DNA from: Paraspadella gotoi
Lineage: Eukaryota; Chaetognatha
Direction: 5' to 3'
Length of the DNA: 64,000 nucleotides
Assembly: GCA_051294375.1 (NCBI GenBank)
Contig: CM119268.1
Location: 10,578,318 to 10,642,317 of the forward strand
The notes beneath the pieces are model-generated. The model saw only the letters and a program-made list of their open reading frames with translations. It had not been told where the DNA came from and ran no database searches. The first letter of the stretch is position 1, and each line of letters starts with the position of its first letter. The position numbers and the translations under genes were made by a program. This document shows, in pieces, positions 51,601-63,512 of this stretch.

Positions 51601-54600
51601 AAAGCAGTCCCGTAGTAAATAGGACCTTGGTTTGTAATCTTGAAGCCAAGTTATGATAGGAAAAGTTGAAATAATAAATGATCCAAAATTTTTAAGTGAA
51701 CAGTATTGTTTCCGACTTTTTAATTTTTCGCAAAAACTTAAATTCTTTTTCGGTTTTTGACCCATATTTTTGAGAAACGCTACAGTAGGTGGTTGTAATT
51801 TACTCTCCATCATTTAAATAAGTTTTTAGGAAAATTCTAAAACTTGAGGCGGATCAATCTGTTATCGTTCATTCGAAATCTGATCAGCATGTTTTTACTG
51901 AAACTAAACGATCATCTGTCTGAATTCCTAGTAAGCAAACCAGATTCACAAGATCTTAAAATTCAGGAGTAAACAACCCGAAAAACATTTCGTGGACAAA
52001 AGATATTTTGCTAATCTTTTGATATCATTTAATATTAAACATTATTTTTTTACTTTGCTTTATTATCAAGTACATATGAAAGAATAATTTAAGGATTATT
52101 TATTTATTGTACTTATAAATTGTTATAATTTTAAAAGAAATTATTTAATGATCTTTTTAAAAGTTGATAAATAGTAACGTTAAAAAAAAATTCTGGTTAA
52201 ATTGTACATTCGCCGACCGGGTTTTTGCGGTCAGTTATTTGTTTTTCGTTTCCTATGAGTGACATATTGAAATTTTTTTACGCAAAAAATAAAAAAATAT
52301 TGATAAAAGCAGAAAAACTTTTAATTAAAAATTTAATTTTAAAAATTACCTTAAACCCTAACCACCCCTGACCTTTACCACCTTTAAAAACCCAATAACC
52401 CTAACCACCCTTAACTACAATTACCCTTAATCGTAATTAACCTTAACCCTAACAACCTTTAACCCTAACCAACTAACATGCAAAATTTTTTTTCAAAATT
52501 ATTTCTACCAATTAATAAAATGTATAAAAAACGTACTAATTTTAATTAAAGCTATATTATTTTTGAATAATATTATATTTATAAAATTGCTTTTTTCAAC
52601 TAACTAAAATGTAAAAAAATAATGAAACGAAAAAATTAAAATGAATAATTATATTATTGTATAAACTGAAACGCGATGTTAGAGGGAAAACAAAAGTCGG
52701 ATGATTAACAAACAATCGACCGGTGGTAGTTAAGGTTGGTTAGTCGTTGAAAAGTGATCTTACCCAAAATTCCTTCATAACGTCGATAACAGATAAACTA
52801 ATCTTTTATATTAATTTTTTGTCCTATTATAAATATTTAGTATTTTTTTAATTTAAAACCAATTTTCAAAATTTTAAAGAATATTTCAAATATAATATAT
52901 TTTAACATGATAGTAATATATATTATATAAGTATATATTAATGCATCCCTATGAAAAAAATTTTTAAAAATAATCTTTTTTAAAAATTATAATTTATTGG
53001 TACTGATTGACTGATTTATACAAATTTTATACGTAACTTTCAATACACTCTTGCTAACTAGCAGAAATAAAAATATCTCTAAAATAATAACACAACAGAA
53101 AAATTTATCAATATAGCTTACATAAGAACCTTGCCATGGCGTATCCGGTATAATCCCGTTGACGTCAATTTCTTAGGAGTGTCGCCATCAAGATCTACAA
53201 GAAAAAATTCCGGGCAATCTTAACTCAGGAGACGGACATGAATCGGCGACTCAAGGGCAACGATCCATGCAATTGGGCAAACCTCCTCAATGTCTACGAC
53301 TCATTCCAGTTCGGTCATGGTGGTGAGATCGTGATGTGCATCGTGCAGTATAATAAAATGCATAGTATATACAGAAGGCTTCATATTATAAAATGTAGTA
53401 CCCCTTTTTTGTGACCAGAATCTGTTCCCACCAAACTACCCAATCGAATTTAATGAAATTTTACATTTTGCTAATGACTATATAAATGGAACTATGAGGC
53501 GAATTTTGATATTCAACCCCTGACAAGAGATACAGGGCCCTGGGGGTGGACCCCTGGGGGGCAAAAAAATGCTAAAAATTTTTTTTTTATTTTTCCAATT
53601 TTTTTAGTAGCATTCGGTGCATTGACGTTTTAAACATAAGAAAAAAACATTTTAGAACTAAAATTGATAAATTTGCAATAATTAAGCATGTTTGAAGATG
53701 CATAGTTCATCGTTTTACTTCCAGTTTTCCCATATTATTCCAAATCTGACTTTAACTGCTGATGTTCATGAAGCTAAAAATTAAGGTAAATGAATATTTT
53801 TGAGGTAATAAATACGTTTTTGTGGAAGAGTAAACATCTGTGCAACTGTTTAAAACAAAAATAATAAAAAAATTTGAAAAAAATTTTTGACCATTTGTGG
53901 CCCTCAGGGGCTGCCCCCTCTGGGCCCCTTATCTCAGCTTAGGGGTGGAATGTAAAAATTCGCCGCGATAATTCCATTTGTATCACTACTGGTACTCCGC
54001 ATGCAAAATTTCATTAAATTCTATTCAGTAGTTTTCTTGGAACGTGTTCTGGTCACAAAAAAGGGGTACCACATTTTATAATATGAAGCCTTCTGTAAAT
54101 GTCCGCATTGTTAAGGATTGAAAGCATTCTTAAAGGCCCTATAAAGTTAGTTTCTTTCCTTTTTTTGGCGTCATTTTACGGACCTGACGAAGTTTTGATC
54201 TAATCATTCAATAATACGTATTTAAAAAATAATATTTCCCACTTTCATTTAAAAAGATGAGCGTTTTCATTGCGTGGTGATGGAATTGTTGGACCCCAAG
54301 CCTCTCTTCGCTCACGCGATGTTTGCCAATCTGGGATGGAAGACGGACGAGAATCTGGTTAGGCCCTCTTTTATCTTTTATTTATCTAATTCGATGTAGG
54401 CTCAAAATTCCTATCCTCGTTTTCTCCCAGTCATACACGCAGCGTTCCACCATCATGTCCGCGACGTTGGATGACATCCGTCGCGTGGCCTTCGAACTTG
54501 TCAAGACTTTGGGCTACCTCAAGTGGCAACGAGTCATCCACTCAGATCTCAAACCCGAAAACATCCTCGTCTCTGCCAATGGGCCTGCAATTGGTAAGCA

Positions 54601-57600
54601 ATATTTAACAGGAAGTTTGCTTTTTAAATGTGAAAAATACAAAATTTGATCCTTTCAGATAGCGTTCGCTTAATTGACTTTGGTAACGCCATCTCCGATG
54701 CCGAAGAAGATCGCGCCCTCTACTTTGACAAGTTTCAGATTCAGCCGCGTTTATATCGGGCTCCCGAAGTCTATTTTGGAATGACGGATTTTTCCTTCCC
54801 TATTGACATTTGGTCGTTGGGGTGTATCGTTGGTAAAAATTAAATGTTCATTTCACAATGATAATTGCTTATATGTTTCTCAGTTAACGGGTTTGCGACT
54901 CTAATTTTTTTTCCTCTCTGCCCTCTAGCGGAACTTTTTCTTGGCGAACCGATCTTTCCTTCCGAAGATGAAGGAGACATCCTTAGTCGGATATTCGAAG
55001 TAAGTCTGAGATTGAGATATAAATGTCAGAAAGTGAAAAAGTTTTCGTTCAAAAATTTTGGTAATAAATGACGAATTTTTGATGGTTTAGGTTCTCGGAC
55101 CATTCCCACGGGCGCTTTTCTTTGAGGGACGTCGGTTTCACGAATGGCGTGGTCTTGTTTCGGCGCCACCCTATGACGCCATCGAGAAGAGACGTCGCCT
55201 GATGGAAAAACTTGACACCGTTGATGCTTGCTTTGTGCACTTCGTAGCCGGGTAGATTAGTGAGTTTCTTTGGAAACGATCCTAGTAGTACGTAACTTTT
55301 CCCTTAAATAAAATCCCCTAGTTGCCTCGAGTACGACCCACTTCTTCGTTTGACACCCTTTGACGCAGCGTCGCATTCATTCCTGGCGCCGCTCTGCCCT
55401 CTTAAGTACCTTCTGCCTCCTCGTCCTCTCGATCCCCGACAGACGTGGTGTGCTAGTTACGGACGTCAAATGCGCCAACTCGCCGGGTTTGAAAACGACG
55501 ACAGAAATGGTCACCGAAGACGAACGGAGGAGGAAGTCTTTATGAGCGCGCAAACCTCGAAGCGCCGTCTTCGAAATCTTGCTGGGAGACCGTTGGCCGG
55601 AGCGCCCCCCGAAGATCCAATAACGTCTGCTCTTCCTCGCCTCTCGTGTCAAAGGATAAGAGTTCAGTCAATGACCGGTGAGGAATTTGAAGGAAAGATG
55701 TGAAGAAGGCAGAAGCAAATGTTGCTCTTCAGACAACTCTATTTTTATTTTTATCAAGGCTCCCGCACGGAAGAATTGATAGAAATCGAAGACGACGTTG
55801 ACGACGACGCAAACGTTTTTGTGATGGATTCTCCCTCTCGTCTTTCCGATTCTTCTCTTTTTAAGCTGGAGGGAGAAAAGGATCTCTCTCCAGTAGCGCC
55901 TACATCTCCAGTTTCTCTAGAATCGCCGATTCCTCCCATCGCAGCCTGCACGCCCCAGACGGCGTCTTTTTCGGCGTCGTCCCGTATTTCAGCTTCTTCT
56001 CCTCAGTCGCCACCGACACCGCGAACTCCTTCCACGCCTTCGTTCCTCGACCTAATTGTGAAATCCGAAGATTCCCTGGCGAGTTTCATAATCATATGTT
56101 TAGTTTTCCTTGTGACATTGTAATAGAAGTAGAAAAGAGACGAGCTCTCTCCTGATCCACTTTTATCAACGCCCGGACCTATTGCTTTGCCTGGTCAATC
56201 TAAGGTCATTGCCAAAGCTAGGGCAAAGTGAGAGTGGGGAAAGACCGGTACGGAAAAAGAGAGAGGAAGGGTTTAGAGAGGGAGACCGGTGGGTAGGTCG
56301 CCTCAAAATAAATCTATGCTTCACGTTACAGAGCGAAGAATACCCCTCTCGCGGAGGAAAAGAAATCAATCATAAAGGTATTCCTCTTTGTCAATTAGGT
56401 TCATTCATTGATGACCAGAAACTGTTGTCTTTTTTAGAACAAAACCATCCATCGCTCTTGACTACCTTGCCTCGAAACGACATCAAGACAGCCGTTGTCC
56501 ATCCTCTCCGTCCACAGGTTTTCGTTCATAAGTGAATAGTTCATTTTGTCCAAACTGTTTACTCACATTTTCATCGTCGCTTCTGCAGTTGATCTGTTCA
56601 CCAGCATCTCACACCAATTTTTCTCAAACCAATGACCACGTGAACGACCCTTATGACAGCACTAATGGCGTCAACGATACGGTTGACACAGGTTTACCTG
56701 TCGGGGTGGATGTATCGAGCTCTCAAATCGAAAACCAGCCAAACGAACAAGAAGTCGGCGTTGTGTCGATAGACAACAACAACAATCCAATTACGACCTC
56801 AAAACGCCGCGAGAAAACCAAGACGTTGGGAAGACGCCGTCGTCGTGAGAAAAGAGACAAAAAGGCGCCAAGTCATGACGAGAAACAGTCGCGCGTAGAG
56901 CCGAATTTGGGTAGCGCCGCAGTTTCTCAATACTCTGGTAAACACGGCAAAAAATCTCGCGGTGACTCGTCCCGAACTGACTCTTCACGTCTGCTTAAAG
57001 CCAAGCGTCGGAAATTTCAAAGCTCTGCGACGTCTTCCAAGGCGATCTCTTCTAAAACCGAATGCAAACTCGCTACCCCTCTTGACGGACGCGTCAAATC
57101 CGATCGGGCGGCGCTCTTAATGCATTTAGAGAACTTGGTTTACCACAAACACTCGCCTATATTCGCGAGACCTATCCGAACTAGAGATGCACCGGAGTAT
57201 GACCTCAAAGTCTTTAGGCCGATGGATATCTCCACTATTAGAACAAACGTAAAGACAGGAATTTTGACTACTTTCCAGGTTCGTCCTTCAACATTTAATT
57301 TTTATTGATTTTTCTGTTCAGAATACTTGACACTTGAAATAGTCAGGACCTATTAAAATTAACAATAAAATGAAGCTTTTGTTAGTACTTTATTTTATTT
57401 TGGTGTAAAAATTGATATACAACAGGAAATGAAACGCGATATATTGTTGATGTTTACAAACGCTACGATGTACAACGCCAAGGACGAAGTCATCTTCTGC
57501 CATGCGCAGGAAATGCTTCGTCACGTGAACGCGCTCATGTGCAAAGCAGAATTCGAGTTGTCCCTTGCCGCCGGAAAAGTCTCTGGCATCGTCTCTCAAG

Positions 57601-57698
57601 TCGCGAAACCCTCCAAAAAACGTCGCCGTTCATCGACAAAGACCAAGAACGACCCGGGCGAAAGCGCTTCGCCGCCGAAAAAGAAAAGGGCTCGATAA
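48645..57698 (+). CDS. CMGC/DYRK-like protein kinase with C-terminal bromodomain
   Basis: Exons 48645-48858, 48991-49177, 53177-53322, 54257-54357, 54431-54593, 54659-54832, 54929-54999, 55091-55251, 55322-55677, 55759-56078, 56133-56204, 56332-56377, 56438-56517, 56589-57278, 57426-57698; 1017 aa, with phases agreeing at every junction. The kinase spans about 108-430: Lys139 in VAIKI, HSDLKPEN at 253-260, DFG at 277-279, then RLYRAPEV and IWSLGCIVAELFLGEPIFP. The glycine loop is degenerate (SREGLTCWVIVASDT). A Ser/Pro-rich acidic linker follows. The bromodomain is about 870-970, with RPMDISTIR and the acetyl-lysine-contacting Asn in TNATMYN; it most resembles BRD8. The tail is Lys/Arg-rich and nuclear-like. 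The substrate is unknown; a chromatin-targeted Ser/Thr kinase is inference. The exon 10 donor is GC rather than GT, the weakest junction. Two separate genes remain possible. Confidence 0.78.
49445..51813 (-). CDS. SLC26/SulP family anion transporter
   Basis: Exons in transcript order: 51565-51813, 51417-51504, 50963-51355, 50525-50873, 50363-50444, 50110-50298, 49445-50047; 650 aa. A membrane exchanger or channel for sulfate, chloride, bicarbonate or similar anions; the substrate cannot be told from sequence. The SulP signature is present (GMAYGLLASIPPINGLYTSF, then FFGTSRHISLGTM across the 61-bp intron 2), with many hydrophobic helices and a C-terminal STAS domain (PGVKIIRPNSFLFYGNFES, VILDFSSVAFCDFSGMKAIE). 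The length is slightly short of the typical 700-750 aa. Codons favour A/T at third positions (ATA, TTA, AAT), unlike the GC3-rich flanking genes. It lies wholly inside intron 2 of the kinase-bromodomain gene, antisense to it. Two adjacent ATGs start the frame. Confidence 0.94.
52348..52475. repeat. degenerate CCCTAA-type tract
   Basis: Many imperfect ACCCTAAC and CCCTTAA units over about 130 bp, resembling degraded interstitial telomere repeats (CCCTAA/TTAGGG). A shorter run occurs near 42592. Confidence 0.6.
53372..54095. mobile_element. 724-bp MITE-like element with long inverted repeats and TA duplication
   Basis: Both ends begin CAGAAGGCTTCATATTATAA read inwards. The inverted similarity runs on for about 200 bp, through the GTACCCC-poly-T, GTGACCAGAA and GGGCCC-type blocks. 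TA flanks both sides (53370-53371 and 54096-54097), as for Tc1/mariner-superfamily insertions. No transposase. It lies in intron 3 of the kinase-bromodomain gene. Confidence 0.9.
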
Positions 57699-57994
57699 AC
57701 TTTTACAACTTCTATTTTTTTGTTCAACCATGTTTTTTAAAGTAACCCATTGTTTTACTGTCATGTTTATGTCAAGTTTTCTGTGATTATGTAATTTTGT
57801 TCTACATTCTTTATTACTTCTGTATAAATATTTTTAAGTAGTAAAAGATGCCGAATACTGGCATTTTCGAGTGAGGTTTTTTTTGCATATCCTACTAATA
57901 ATGACTATTTATTTTTTTTGTATCAGATCGTTGAAAAATTTTGAACCAATGAGGCCATTGATGACAGAATAACAATAGTCTATTGTAAACTAAA
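57699..57994. other. short intergenic spacer
   Basis: 296 bp between the bromodomain stop codon and the proposed DNMT3 start, AT-rich. TATAAA at about 57822 could serve as a variant polyadenylation signal. Confidence 0.5.
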
Positions 57995-60900
57995 ATGGCA
58001 GATGTAGATTTTCAAACAGAGCAAGAGGTATCTGTTATAAAAAAATCTCTAAAGTAGGAGTACATATAACATACCATTTTTTAGTTAGACCTTTCAGTCG
58101 TAGATAGTAGTTACGGCATTTTGGGTAGGGTAGTGCGGGGAAATTCGGAACACTGACTCAAAAAAATAAATTGTGTGGTAATCTTTTATAATTTTTTTTG
58201 GTACATTAAATATTCCACCAACTTGAGTTTACATAAATAAAGTTACAGCATTCTGCTGCTGCTGCATCAGCAATTTCAATGCTGCTAGTCAATTTTGTCT
58301 TATTTCAATTATTTTTTACATAGCTACAATTAAAATGGGGTAAAACGGAACAGAACCCCTGTAAAGTAAGTGTTTTGTTTCCTGATATGATTTTTATAAC
58401 GTATTAACGTTACAATAACAGATGATGAATAATTAGGAGGAAAAAATTATTATAGTATTAATATTACAGTAAAAAATCTATTTTTAGCCATAAAAAATAT
58501 ACAAATAGAATTTAACGCCTAAGTCAGGTTAAAAAAATTAGTATTAGATAAAATTAAGATAAACTTAATGTAAAATTAATATAAATAAAAATATTTGGAA
58601 AAGGAAATAAAAAATTCAATAAAATTTAAAAAGATAAATAAAAAGGATTAATAAAGAGAGTAAGAAAAATAACATTGGATAAAAAATGGAAAACCAATTT
58701 TTTTTTTGAAAGGAATATGGGACGAAATGCAGTAATTGAAGGAAATAAATAACTTTGTCAAAGATACTATATATAAAAAAATATATAAAAATTTTGTAAC
58801 ATTAATGAAAGCCTCGATGCACTTAATAATAGCGTTTTAGTTATTATTTTCTGTAATATTATTATACATTATTATTATTATTATTATTAAACATATGTTA
58901 TTAAATGTTCCCCATTACCCCAGGGTGGGGTAAAACGGAACACTTGTGGAAGACGTCCGGTCCCGAACTTCGGATCGGGCTGTAGTCCGTCACTGCAGGT
59001 GACTCGAGTCCTTTGGGTTGGGAGGAGCTCGTGCTACCTCCGGCTCCATAGGTGCTGCTGATTCTTGGACGAGTAACGGGGTATGAAATACTACCGCTAC
59101 ACACTTGTCATTTTTTTTAAAAAATGCGGCCCCCAGGGGTCGCAAGATAAAAACGACTGCATCAACCTGTAGCGGGGACACTTGCCTAGATATATCACTA
59201 GAAAATTGTTTTTTTTTTAAATATATTTACTATACGAAAAATTTGATTACTTCCAAAAGTGTTTCCAATTACCCCACGCTACCCTATATGATGTCCCAAT
59301 CTTGAAGGTTGTCAGTAAAAAGTTCTTTTTTAGCTGAAAAGAATTTTTAAGAACTCGATAATTAACGCCATTTAATAATTTTAGTTAAACATATTTACTG
59401 ATGCCCGACATGATGAAGTTTCTATCGAAACTGGCGGGGACGACGACGTCGTTGTCGAGTTCGAGATTCGCGTCACTGACGAGCACCGCCGTGACGTCGC
59501 CGCGGCTGCTGCTAGAAAGAAGTCCCGTCACGACAAATCAAAGAGCGGTTACGGTTTCCGTCGACGGACAAGAAGCGTTCGTTACGCGGAGTCAGACGAG
59601 GAAGATAAATGGGATGAGCAAAAGGAGATGCCGAGGAAGAAGAAACGAACTAAGTCAATTCCGAAAAGAAACGCGAACAAAAATTTGTCTTCAAATGGAG
59701 AGTATAAACCAAAACGAAAGTTGGAACGTAACTGCTCATCTGGATCGTCTACAGATAGGTAGATCTGAGTGAGCCGAGCAATAAAAAAAATACCTTGCCG
59801 ATGACGATGTAATCGACTGGGCAACACTGAGATCATACAAGACTTGATTTATTTTGCTTTATATTGCCTTGCTTTATTCCTTCGAGAAAGTGACTGCACT
59901 CAAGCATCTCGCCCGATTCGTCTCGGCCCTCCCCAAAAGTCAATCACTGGCCCTCACAAGTTGACCTCGGAGGAAGCGTTGAAGTTAACGAAACGCGAGG
60001 CTCGTCTGTTGATGTCCCGGATCAGGCGTAAGGAGACTTCGGTTAAAATCCCCGAGGACCCGAAGATTCTTTTTTATCCCTGGCAATTGGATCCGTCTCC
60101 GCAGGTTGCACATAAATCCTGAATCCAATTAGAAACTGTCTTTCTTTTTATCCTTTTTGGTAGGTACGTCGTTGCTTAAGTTAAGATCTAAGGTTTGTTG
60201 GTCTCAGCGGTATAATTTTACCGTTTCCGCTCCAGGCGGGAATAATGAAGATTGACTAACAAATCATCATTTGTGACCGCTCGATGCTTTTGCGTTTATT
60301 CAGCCGCCGCCAGCTGACACCGACCGCAGCCAGCACTTGCTTCGCCCTCCTCTTCCTCCCACGCATCAAAGAAGTCTTCGCGTTCTATCACTCTTCGACG
60401 GAATATCTGCGGGCCTCGCCGCCATCAAGGGACTTGGATTCGAAGTGGAAATTTACTACGCTGCTGAGATCGATTCTCAGGCCGTCAAGGTAACTGTACT
60501 TCATTCTAACTCTTTTGCTGATGTTTATAATCGATTTAAATTCGTTCTTGTCATCCAGGTTGCACGAAAGAATCACCCCGAAATTATTCACGTCGGGAAC
60601 GTTAGCTCCATAACCGAAAACGATTTACGCAATTGGGGACCGTTCAATCTCGTAATCGGAGGAAGCCCCTGCAACGACTTCAGTTTGGTTAACAAGTTTC
60701 GACAGGTCTGTTCTTCAATAACTTATGTAAATCTCAGTAAATTGTCAAAAGTTAAACCAACTTCTCAAAGGGCTTCACCGGAAAGACTGGGCGCCTCTTT
60801 TTCGATTTTGCACGCATCTACCGAATTTGCAGTTCTATCAATGAGGAGGCAAATTTACTCGCTGACACACACTGTTTCTTTCTTTTCGAGAACACCGTTA

Positions 60901-61532
60901 TGGATTTGGCAGAACAGGTTTTATAAGGGAGACGATTCAATCGTTTTAATCGTTTCTTTTTAATAACGTGATTCTTTATTCAGGAAGTTATTTCGTATGC
61001 TCTTGAATGTGAACCAGTTTCCATCGACGCACTGTACTTGACGCCGGCCAAGCGCCGTCGTCTCTACTGGACCAACATTCCCGGTGCCGGACGACCACTG
61101 GACATTAGCGTAGAACCCCGCCGACTTACTCTTCAGCAGGTTCTCATGCCGGGCAGAGTCGCATTGTGCCGGAAGATACAAACCATCACCACACAATGGT
61201 GCAGCCAGTTGCAAGGAAAGTTTCTTCAGGTTATTTTTTTTTTCAGATTATTAAAAGTGAGTTCTTTTTTTTTCATTTTATATCAGTTTTAATTTTATCG
61301 TCCACCAACCCCTAATCTCCCTAATCTGATTCAGCACCCAGTTCGCTTTCTCGGCGCCCCGTCTCGCCTTTGGATGGTGGAATTGGAAAGGTGCTTTGAT
61401 TTTCCGGATCATTACACCGACGCCGACAACCTCGTCGCCGACGAGCGGTTGCGTCTCTTGGGAATGAGTTGGTCGTTGCCAGTCATTAGACATCTCTTCG
61501 CTCCCTTAGAGGATTGGTTCAAGCGAAAATGA
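57995..61532 (+). CDS. DNMT3: DNMT3-type DNA (cytosine-5) methyltransferase lacking visible PWWP and ADD domains
   Basis: Exons 57995-58027, 59385-59758, 59891-60104, 60304-60489, 60559-60705, 60771-60917, 60984-61229 and 61335-61532; 514 aa. It transfers a methyl group from S-adenosylmethionine to cytosine in nuclear DNA. Motif I is [10 protein letters not shown] near 235-244. Motif IV GGSPCND has the catalytic Cys307, and motif VI is FENT (Glu358) where DNMT3 usually has ENV. RRRLYW and the C-terminal [15 protein letters not shown] match DNMT3A/B rather than DNMT1. Residues 1-200 are acidic then Arg/Lys-rich and contain neither a PWWP nor the Cys-rich ADD zinc module; vertebrate DNMT3A is about 900 aa. 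The first exon ([11 protein letters not shown]) is inferred from an ATG plus a phase-0 donor and is less certain. Intron 1 holds an inverted-repeat element. Confidence 0.9.
58128..59284. mobile_element. 1157-bp TA-flanked inverted-repeat element in DNMT3 intron 1
   Basis: The left end reads GGGTAGTGCGGGGAAATTCG and the right end, reversed, GGGTAGCGTGGGGTAATTGG; both continue into AACAC. TA is present on each side (58126-58127 and 59285-59286). Sequences like GGGGTAAAACGGAACA recur internally near 58336 and 58924. A GC-rich 230-bp block (58910-59180) differs from the AT-rich remainder and may be captured sequence. No transposase is seen. Confidence 0.82.
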
Positions 61533-61663
61533 GACTTTAGTTTTTCTACCTTGTTAGTTATAACCTATCGAGTATTTTTCTTTTTGGAATTTTTCGATCG
61601 ATTTTATTCTTTGAAGTTTATTCATTGATTCAGATAACTTTTGAGTTCGTGAAATTGTTGACT

Positions 61664-62709
<1,046 letters not shown>

Positions 62710-63512
62710 ATGGTTATCGATGAAGTCCCGGGTTGCATGATGCATAGGTTTCTATCATTTTGTGTATATATTTCTAATTATAATATAAGACTATCTTCCA
62801 TTGTTTTAACACTTCTTTTTTTTTTATTAATTTGAGGTTTTGTTTTTGAGAAGAACTAGTAACGGAATCGTTGTGCCACCTTTCGGATTCGCTCGAAAAC
62901 TCTCTTTCCTCTTCCAGTCGGTTTCCCCTGAATCCGAAACCGAGAGCGAGAGAGAAAGAGAACGAGAGAGAAGGAGAGAGAGAGCGAGAGAGACAGACAA
63001 AGATGGTTCGGATGGCTCGGCCCAACCCCTTCTCTTTCGCTCGCTCGCTCCATTTTGAAACGGGATCCTAATTCTTAGGTCTGGAAGATATTCGCTAATT
63101 TCTTCATCAAATTTTCCCCCCCTGCTCTTCCAGCAATGTTTACTTCTGGATATGCGTCTCGTAGTTGCCTTTTCTTTTGTGAGGCTTGCAGAAACGAGAA
63201 AGAACTCCCTCACTAATGGAGCAGTGCATCGTCGTCATCGTCATCATCATCATCTTCCTTTCTTCATTCAGCTGAGCTCCCCGTTTTTTGGATTCTCGTC
63301 ACAGCAGTTTTGTGGCCGTTTTTTTACAATTTTTTTTTGGTAAATGGATGAAATCATTTGGATTATTTTTTTTTAATTTTGAAAATCTAGTATATTTTGT
63401 TTTTATTTAAATAACGATTTTGTTTTTTTGTCGGATTAAAAAAAAAATAAATAATAACCACCGAAAAATCAAATTAAATTTATAAATTTTCGGTCAATAT
63501 TTTTGCGCGCCG
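62710..63512. other. intergenic spacer with GA array
   Basis: Contains the purine array at 62938-62996, short (ATC)n and poly-T runs. Open frames here read through the repeat and are not supported. Confidence 0.55.
62938..62996. repeat. (GA)n microsatellite
   Basis: Imperfect GA array with C interruptions. Confidence 0.9.

Larger units (their letters stand above)
49178..53176 (+). other. 4-kb intron 2 of the kinase-bromodomain gene, hosting SLC26 on the other strand
   Basis: The donor follows AG at 49176-49177 and the acceptor TTAG ends at 53176. The join gives HSR-SVAIKI in frame and reconstitutes the N-lobe of the kinase. The intron contains the complete SLC26 gene (- strand) and an AT-rich stretch with degenerate CCCTAA repeats at 52348-52475. 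Confidence 0.75.

Noticed and set aside
58901-59104. Small protein on the - strand in the GC-rich block
   Set aside because: It lies inside the inverted-repeat element of DNMT3 intron 1, is unrelated to known families as far as I can see, and is best explained as part of that element.
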